The position numbers and the translations under genes are program-made. Positions 58,920-64,000 of a stretch of DNA of 64,000 bases are shown here, piece after piece. Below the pieces are notes generated by a model. It saw only the letters and a list, made by a program, of their open reading frames with translations. It searched no databases and was not told the DNA's origin. How positions within the stretch are numbered: position 1 is the stretch's first letter; every line of letters starts with the position of its first letter. The stretch comes from Nocardioides sp. GTDB lineage: Bacteria > Actinomycetota > Actinomycetes > Propionibacteriales > Nocardioidaceae. The DNA is taken from NCBI RefSeq assembly GCF_004803405.1, contig NZ_SSXI01000227.1:21403-85402 (forward strand), given 5' to 3'.

Positions 58920-61607
58920 GTGACGGGCGGTGACGAGCACATCATGCACGGTGGAGTGAAGTTCTACCGCGGCTCCGCAGCCGCCGCCCGCTCCTACGTC
59001 GAGGCCGACCACTCCCGCGCCGACGACTACTACCTGGCCGAGGGGAGCGGCGTCGCCGAGCACTACGCCGTCGTCGTCAGCGACGACGGTGTCGCCACCG
59101 AACGGCGGCCTGACCTCGACGGCGCGGCGTACGAACATTGGGTCGCCGGGTACGACGTCGCCACCGGTCAGGCGAAGGGACGACTGCGCGACGACGACCA
59201 CGCGCTGCGGTTCGTCGAGGTGGTCGTCAACGGTCCCAAGACCTGGTCGCTCGCGGCTGCGCTCCACCCCGAAGTCGCCGCTGCTTACGAAGCCGCGCAG
59301 GCGCGCGGCGCAGAGGAGATCATCGACTGGGTCGCACAGCACGCGACCACGCGCGTGGGACCGCGCGGTCGACAGGTCCAGGTGCCCGTAGAGAAGATCG
59401 AGGCTGCCGTCGTACGGCACTACACCTCGCGTGCCGGCGACCCGCACCGTCACCTTCACCTCCAGATCAACGCGCGTGTGTTCGCTTCTGGTGCGTGGCG
59501 TGGCCTCCACTCGGTCGGCGTCGTCGACTCCATCGAGGCACTCAACGGCATCGGTCACGCTGCCGTCATGTGCGACCCGGAGTTCCGTGCGGCTCTGGCC
59601 GCCCGGGGGTACACGCTCGACGAGGCTGGCGAGGTCGAGGAGCTCGCGCCGTACGCCGGACGGTTCAGCCAGCGCGCCTCCCAGATCACCCGCAACGTCG
59701 ACCGCTACGAGGCCGAATGGCGAGCGGACCATCCCGGTGAAGAACCGGGGCCGAAGCTGCGGCGCACCTGGGACCGCCGCGCGTGGGCGGACGCGCGCCC
59801 CGACAAGGTCGTCCCTGCCAACGGTGCCCAGCTTGTGGCGCGTTGGAACGACGAGCTGCTCAATCTCGGGTTCCAACCGCCGACCCAGTCGAGACAACTC
59901 GACCCGACCGCCGTCGGCCGGCTCCGGCGGGACGTCGCCGTCGATCTGATGCTCACGCGCTTGGGCTCGAAGCGCTCCGCGTGGAACGCCGCGGACATCC
60001 GAGGAGAAGCGGAGAAGCTGATCGCGTCCGTCGGGGTCATTGTGGATCGAGCCGTTCGAGTGGAGCTCGCCGAGGACCTCACCGCGCGTGCAGTGCGCGA
60101 GTGCCGACCACTGCGCGAACGGACCGACGTACCCGACCACATCCGCAACCTCACCTCCGACCGGGTCCTCGCGATTGAGGCAGAGCTGATTGACAGCCTC
60201 GCCACGCGTTCGATGGGACCGGTCGAGCACGCCCCCCGCGTCCACGGCGCCGGCCACCTCGACATCGCTCAGCGGACGGTCGTCGCCGCCCTGGCCGGCG
60301 AGGCCGGTCTGCTCGTCATCGAAGGCGCAGCCGGCACGGGCAAGACCACCACGCTGGCCGCCGCGCGCGACGTACTCGACGCCCACGACCGCCGACTCGT
60401 CGTCGTCACCCCCACCCTCAAGGCCGCGCAGACAGCCCGGCAACAGGTCGGCACCGACGCGTTCTCTGCGGCGTGGCTCATCCACCAGCACGGGTTCCGG
60501 TGGGACGACGACGGAAACGGGTGGCAGGTCGACGCCAGTCCCGACGCCCGCGCACGGCTGCTGCCCGGCGACGTACTCCTGGTCGACGAGGCCGGCATGC
60601 TTGATCAGGACACGGCCCGCGCGCTGTTCGCGATCGCCGACCGTGCCCACGCGACCGTCGCCCTGCTCGGGGACCGTCACCAGCTGCCCGCCGTCGGCCG
60701 TGGCGGGGTGCTGGACCTCGCCGCGCGGTGGGTGCGGCCCGAGGCGCACCTCGAGCTCGAGTCGGTGCACCGCTTCGCCGACCCGGCGTACGCCGACCTC
60801 AGCCTGCTCATGCGCGGCGGTGAGCGCCCGGGTGAGGTCTTCGACGATCTCGTCGCACGCGGCGAGATCGTCGTCCACGCCAGCAAGGTCGAGCGCGCCG
60901 ACGCAATCGCCGACATCGGCGCAGCCGGTGACGAGCTGATCATCGCTGACACGCGCGAGCTGGTCGGATCCATCAACGCAGCCATCCGCGACCTCCGCCA
61001 CGACACTGGTGCGCGAGTTGGTGAGCGAGATGGTGAGCCTGTCACCCGCCTGGGTGAGCGGATCGGTCTCGGTGATCGCGTCGCAACGCGCCGCAACGAT
61101 CGCGACCTCGGCGTCGCCAACCGCGACGTCTGGACAGTTGCCGGCATCGGCGACGACGGAAGCCTCGTCGTCACCGGCCGCGCCGGTCAACGCGAGCTTC
61201 CCGCCGACTACGTCAACCGACACGTCGAGCTCGCCTTCGCCTCGACCGCGTACGGTGCCCAGGGGGAGACGGTCGACTCCGCCCACCTCGTCGTCGGCGA
61301 GGTCACCGGCGCAGCCGCGGCGTACGTCGGCATGACCCGCGGCCGCCACAACAACGTCGCCCATCTGGTCGCCGACTCGGTCGAGGACGCACGCCAGCAG
61401 TGGATCGACGTCTTCAGCCGCGACCGCGCCGACCTCGGACCCGGCCACGCCGCGACCCGGGTCGACGAGGACATCGACCGCTACGGCACCCAAGCCCCCA
61501 CAGGCGCAGCGCTCCTCCAGGCCGCAGCCCTGGCTGCGAGCCAGCGCGGGACGGAGCCCCCGCCGCCGTACCCGAGCCGTCCGACCAGTCCCGGCATCAG
61601 TCGCTGA
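58920..61607 (+). CDS. MobF (TrwC-type) conjugative relaxase with helicase domain
   Basis: This 895-residue protein nicks oriT and unwinds DNA during conjugation. The relaxase domain (1-290) has Tyr16 and Tyr26 as nicking candidates (GGVKFYRGS, AAARSYVEAD) and the three-His metal motif HRHLHLQINARV near 177. The helicase half has Walker A EGAAGTGKTTTLAA near 468, VDEAGMLDQD near 557, LLGDRHQLPAVGRG near 582 and AYGAQGETVDSAH near 778. The GTG at 58920 or ATG at 58944 can start it. It is shorter than plasmid TrwC at the C-terminus. No type IV secretion gene is in view. Confidence 0.92.
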   Translation: MTGGDEHIMHGGVKFYRGSAAAARSYVEADHSRADDYYLAEGSGVAEHYAVVVSDDGVATERRPDLDGAAYEHWVAGYDVATGQAKGRLRDDDHALRFVEVVVNGPKTWSLAAALHPEVAAAYEAAQARGAEEIIDWVAQHATTRVGPRGRQVQVPVEKIEAAVVRHYTSRAGDPHRHLHLQINARVFASGAWRGLHSVGVVDSIEALNGIGHAAVMCDPEFRAALAARGYTLDEAGEVEELAPYAGRFSQRASQITRNVDRYEAEWRADHPGEEPGPKLRRTWDRRAWADARPDKVVPANGAQLVARWNDELLNLGFQPPTQSRQLDPTAVGRLRRDVAVDLMLTRLGSKRSAWNAADIRGEAEKLIASVGVIVDRAVRVELAEDLTARAVRECRPLRERTDVPDHIRNLTSDRVLAIEAELIDSLATRSMGPVEHAPRVHGAGHLDIAQRTVVAALAGEAGLLVIEGAAGTGKTTTLAAARDVLDAHDRRLVVVTPTLKAAQTARQQVGTDAFSAAWLIHQHGFRWDDDGNGWQVDASPDARARLLPGDVLLVDEAGMLDQDTARALFAIADRAHATVALLGDRHQLPAVGRGGVLDLAARWVRPEAHLELESVHRFADPAYADLSLLMRGGERPGEVFDDLVARGEIVVHASKVERADAIADIGAAGDELIIADTRELVGSINAAIRDLRHDTGARVGERDGEPVTRLGERIGLGDRVATRRNDRDLGVANRDVWTVAGIGDDGSLVVTGRAGQRELPADYVNRHVELAFASTAYGAQGETVDSAHLVVGEVTGAAAAYVGMTRGRHNNVAHLVADSVEDARQQWIDVFSRDRADLGPGHAATRVDEDIDRYGTQAPTGAALLQAAALAASQRGTEPPPPYPSRPTSPGISR

Positions 61608-61752
61608 CCAGCTTGTCCCCAGGTGATCGCTGCCGACCCCGTCCAACACATAGGTGACCGGAGGAGGCCGCGGATGTCCGATCCCGGGCCGTCGCGGTTG
61701 CTTCTCCGGGCACGGGCGCCACCAGGTGCTCGCAGAACCAAGGAGACCGATC

Positions 61753-61965
61753 ATGACGATCAAACCGCTGGGCGTCCCCGACGACTGGGACGACAACCAC
61801 ATCCTGCTGTTCGAGGAGTTCTGCGCATTCATCCGTACGCCGCAGCGCACAGTTAGGGAATGGCGCCGACTCAACCGAGGCCCGAAGTGGTGGAGGTTCA
61901 ACGGCAACGGACGGCTCTACACCACCGTCGCCGAACTCCGCCGCTTCCTCGAGGCCGGTGAGTGA
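61753..61965 (+). CDS. Small helix-turn-helix DNA-binding protein (AlpA/excisionase-like)
   Basis: This 70-residue protein has a winged-helix pattern of the MerR/excisionase kind: FEEFCAFIRTPQRTVREWRRLNRGPKWWRFNGNGRLY, then TTVAELRRFLEAGE. GGAGACCG (61743-61750) precedes the ATG. Such proteins regulate or assist excision of integrative elements. The 3' end overlaps the next HTH gene by eight bases. Confidence 0.82.
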   Translation: MTIKPLGVPDDWDDNHILLFEEFCAFIRTPQRTVREWRRLNRGPKWWRFNGNGRLYTTVAELRRFLEAGE

Positions 61966-62176
61966 GATGGCCGCGACCACCGGTCCGGCCGACCAGCGAC
62001 CCCGCTGGCTGAGCATCACCGGCGCCGCGCTTTGGGTGAGCCTCTCCGCCAAGACCATCCGCCGCAAGATCGCCGCCGGCGAGCTGCGCGCCTACCGTTG
62101 CGGCAAGACCATCCGGATCAAGACCGACGACCTCGAGGCCATGATGCGTCCCGTGCCATCGGCAAAGGATTGGTGA
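61958..62176 (+). CDS. Helix-turn-helix excisionase-family protein
   Basis: This 72-residue protein (from GTG 61958; ATG 61967 possible) has RWLSITGAALWVSLSAKTIRRKIAAGELRAYRCGKTIRIKTDDL, the standard HTH_17/excisionase layout: helix-turn-helix, wing with Arg/Lys, final helix. In many actinobacterial integrative elements this gene is followed by a tyrosine integrase; here the next gene is a P63C protein. It may act as recombination directionality factor or as a repressor. Confidence 0.85.
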   Translation: MSEMAATTGPADQRPRWLSITGAALWVSLSAKTIRRKIAAGELRAYRCGKTIRIKTDDLEAMMRPVPSAKDW

Positions 62177-62238
62177 TCTGCGACCTGGTCAGTGCGTCCC
62201 GGATGCAGCGCGTCATGGCCGGGTCAAGACGCGGGGCG

Positions 62239-62284
62239 CATGCTTGCCGGCATGCACGTGCTACGATGCATGCCGGCAAGCATG
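62239..62284. promoter_or_regulatory. Perfect 18-bp-arm inverted repeat upstream of the P63C gene
   Basis: CATGCTTGCCGGCATGCA (62239-62256) and TGCATGCCGGCAAGCATG (62267-62284) are exact reverse complements with a 10-base centre, CGTGCTACGA. Each arm also contains the short palindrome TGCCGGCA. A -10-like TACGAT overlaps the centre (62262-62267), and the P63C ATG is 14 bases downstream. This could be an operator for an autorepressor, a hairpin in the leader, or a recombination site. Confidence 0.8.
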
Positions 62285-62297
62285 TTGGGAGAGTCTG

Positions 62298-63344
62298 ATG
62301 TCAGAGCGGAACGACCTGGACCCGAACGCGGACGCGGCCAGCGAGTTGGCGCGCAAGGGGGGCCGCGCGCGAGCTGCGAAGCTCGGCGCAGAAGAGCGCA
62401 GTGCGATCGCTGCGGCAGCGGCCGCCGCCCGCTGGGGCGACGTTCACGTTGCGGAGAGCACCGGAGAGATCCGGATCGGCAATTTGAGCATCGCCTGCGC
62501 GGTTTTGGACGACGGCACGCGGGTGGTGAGCCAGTCGACCGTTCTGCAAGCGCTCGGGCGAAACCCCGAGAAGTCGCGACGGACCAGGGGCACTTCCGAA
62601 CTGCGCGCGCCCTTCCTGCTGGCCAACAATCTTCAGCCCTTCATCAGCGATCAGCTCAGGGATCTCGACGAGCCGATCCCGTACCGCGTGGCTGGTGAGT
62701 CTGGTCGCTCCCTTGGCTACCGCGCCGAGATGCTTCCGCTCGTGTGCCTGGTCTACATAGACGCGGCGAAAGCGGGGGCGCTCGACAGCAAGCAGATGGG
62801 CGCGGCTGCGGCAGCAGAGATTCTGTACCGGGGCCTAGCCACGGTCGGAATCGTGGCGCTCGTCGACGAGGCCACCGGCTTCCAGGAGCGTCGCGCGCGC
62901 GACGAATTGCGCAGCATCCTCGAGGCGTACGTTTCGGCGGAATTCCGGCAGTGGGTTCGGGTGTTCCCCGACGAGTTTTTCGAGCAGATCTATCGACTGC
63001 AAGGATGGGACTACGACAAGCGCAGTAGCAAGCGGCCCGGCTACGTTGGCAAGCTCATCAACAAGTACATCTACGACGCCCTCCCGGTTGGCGTGACCGA
63101 GGAACTCCAGCGCCTGAACCCGAAGAATGAGCGTGGCAATCGTCCGCGCCGCCACCATCAGCACCTCACCGCGGACACCGGAAATGTTCACCTCGATCGG
63201 CAGATATCGACGGTCATCACTCTTATGCGCATCTCAAACTCGAATAGCGAGTTCGAGGACCTGTTCGCCCGTGCGTTCGCACCGCAACTGCGGCTGCCTG
63301 TGGTGATCGATCCCGGAAGCTACCGCGACGCGCCCAAGCAGTAG
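62298..63344 (+). CDS. P63C domain-containing protein
   Basis: This 348-residue protein has an N-terminal head rich in Ala/Arg/Lys (SELARKGGRARAAKLGAEE, about 13-45). A middle region (GTRVVSQSTVLQALGRNPEK, about 75-95) resembles phage regulatory or antirepressor-type domains. A P63C domain follows (about 195-285: LVDEATGFQERRARDELRSI, FRQWVRVFPDEFFEQIYRLQGW). P63C is found in phage and plasmid proteins with poorly known function. GGGAGAG upstream of ATG 62298 is a good ribosome site. It occupies the place where an integrase would be expected. Confidence 0.82.
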   Translation: MSERNDLDPNADAASELARKGGRARAAKLGAEERSAIAAAAAAARWGDVHVAESTGEIRIGNLSIACAVLDDGTRVVSQSTVLQALGRNPEKSRRTRGTSELRAPFLLANNLQPFISDQLRDLDEPIPYRVAGESGRSLGYRAEMLPLVCLVYIDAAKAGALDSKQMGAAAAAEILYRGLATVGIVALVDEATGFQERRARDELRSILEAYVSAEFRQWVRVFPDEFFEQIYRLQGWDYDKRSSKRPGYVGKLINKYIYDALPVGVTEELQRLNPKNERGNRPRRHHQHLTADTGNVHLDRQISTVITLMRISNSNSEFEDLFARAFAPQLRLPVVIDPGSYRDAPKQ

Positions 63345-63617
63345 TCGAAAATCAGGGATCGGGGGCGGATCGCCACTTTGGTGCCCGCAATGAGGATCTT
63401 GTTTCCCTACGTTGCCGCTGAGTGAATGGCGATGCTGCCCCGATAACGATCCGCACTACACGCTTCTCTGCCGATGCGGCTCGTCCGCCGTCTCAGATCG
63501 GTGTGTCCGGATGACCGACGTGACGCACCGGCTTCGATTCGGCAAGCGGGCATCCCTCCGGCTTTCGCCGCGGGTCTGCTGCCCCCGCCAAGCGGCGCTC
63601 ATCCATGACCGGTGCCA
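63345..63617. other. Intergenic stretch without recognised features
   Basis: This 273-bp gap lies between the P63C gene and the convergent membrane-protein gene. Short plus-strand frames here have no family-like pattern. I found no third copy of the tRNA-Ala repeat and no terminator of note. Confidence 0.5.
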
Positions 63618-64000
63618 TCAGCGGCTATGGCTGTGCCCAGGGTGATGCGACGGCGGTCCATTCATCTGATCTGAGGCATTGCTGGCGTCGATCCACGCTG
63701 CGGCCGCCGCGATTAGCAGCAACACGGTGGCTGCCCACATCAACGCCCTGATGACGAACGAGTACTTCCGAAACCGCTGACGTGGCTTGTCCACCCCCTT
63801 CACGATGTTGATGTCGGGCAGCGATGCGCGCACTCCCAAGCGCTCTTCGAGCGTTGCTAAGGCCGGCTCGACAGCTTGAACCAGTTCTCGCGTTCGTGAT
63901 TCGAGTAGTAGGAAACTGAGCGTGATGACGGCGCCCGTCACGGCGATCCCCACGGCCACTACGTGGTTGTCGGCCTGCATCGAGGTCCCGTAGCCAGCTA
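63618..64000 (-). CDS. Two-helix membrane protein (partial, N-terminus beyond window)
   Basis: At least 127 residues are visible. Two hydrophobic segments, VVAVGIAVTGAVITLSFLLL and ALMWAATVLLLIAAAAAWI, flank a charged helical stretch (RTRELVQAVEPALATLEERLG) and a KPRQRFRKYSF turn. The tail is His-rich. An ATG at 63980 could start the gene, but it has no convincing ribosome site and the frame stays open to base 64000, so the protein probably extends beyond the window. The family is not recognised with certainty. Confidence 0.65.
   Translation of the reverse strand, partial: AGYGTSMQADNHVVAVGIAVTGAVITLSFLLLESRTRELVQAVEPALATLEERLGVRASLPDINIVKGVDKPRQRFRKYSFVIRALMWAATVLLLIAAAAAWIDASNASDQMNGPPSHHPGHSHSR

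Noticed and set aside
58713-61907. Long minus-strand open frame (1064 codons) opposite the relaxase
   Set aside because: It is antisense to a protein with clear relaxase and helicase motifs; the composition is shadow-like.
63412-63645. Plus-strand 77-codon frame with several cysteines
   Set aside because: It has no ribosome site and no coherent zinc-finger spacing, and its 3' end overlaps the convergent membrane-protein gene.
63345-64000. Third copy of the tRNA-Ala repeat at the right end of the accessory block
   Set aside because: I looked for GCGAGTTCGAGTCTCGTAGG-like sequence and did not find it inside the window.

Overview
The window is high-GC actinobacterial DNA, most like a Nocardioides-type member of the Propionibacteriales. 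The order rpmH | dnaA-dnaN-gnd-recF-dciA-gyrB-gyrA-DUF3566-tRNA-Ile-DLW39-tRNA-Ala is the usual origin neighbourhood of this group, and TTGTCCACA-type DnaA boxes lie on both sides of dnaA. The assignment rests on synteny and protein reading only; no database search was run.

Region 1 (1-13745) is conserved core: the start of rpmH, the oriC segments, replication and gyrase genes, a TM2/DUF2752 membrane pair, and the tRNA-Ile and tRNA-Ala genes.

Region 2 (about 13707-52380) is a 38.7 kb catabolic genomic island. The 3' part of tRNA-Ala with its terminator is repeated at 52326-52456: 55 bp are exact, and the similarity continues over 131 bp. Inside are a P450 with its ferredoxin and a ferredoxin reductase, many short-chain dehydrogenases, aldehyde and zinc alcohol dehydrogenases, a Baeyer-Villiger monooxygenase next to an esterase, two amidohydrolases, a CoA ligase, a CoA transferase, three acyl-CoA dehydrogenases, a MenB/BadI-like hydratase or hydrolase, thiolase, MaoC and CitE-like lyase. 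There is also a ribose-type ABC importer and an MFS exporter. The inferred logic is uptake, P450 hydroxylation, oxidation to a ketone, Baeyer-Villiger lactone formation, ester hydrolysis, CoA activation and beta-oxidation, with ring opening of an alicyclic or terpenoid-like substrate. Two FadR-type GntR regulators are present, and a 16-bp AT-rich palindrome recurs before several transcription units. A luciferase-like oxidoreductase, a truncated CofC and an intact NpdG point to coenzyme F420. The island also carries remnants of an aldehyde dehydrogenase, two internally deleted P450s and a broken carboxymuconolactone-decarboxylase-like gene. No integrase was seen.

Region 3 (52457 to about 63344) is a second accessory block. 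It begins with a candidate defence cassette: a PLD/SF2-helicase/DUF3427 protein, a MazG-like pyrophosphohydrolase, a GIY-YIG/DUF2075 ATPase fused in one chain, and a convergent NERD protein. Mobilisation genes follow: a MobF (TrwC) relaxase, two small excisionase-like HTH proteins, and a P63C-domain protein preceded by a perfect 18-bp-arm inverted repeat. The window ends in a membrane protein that runs off the right edge.
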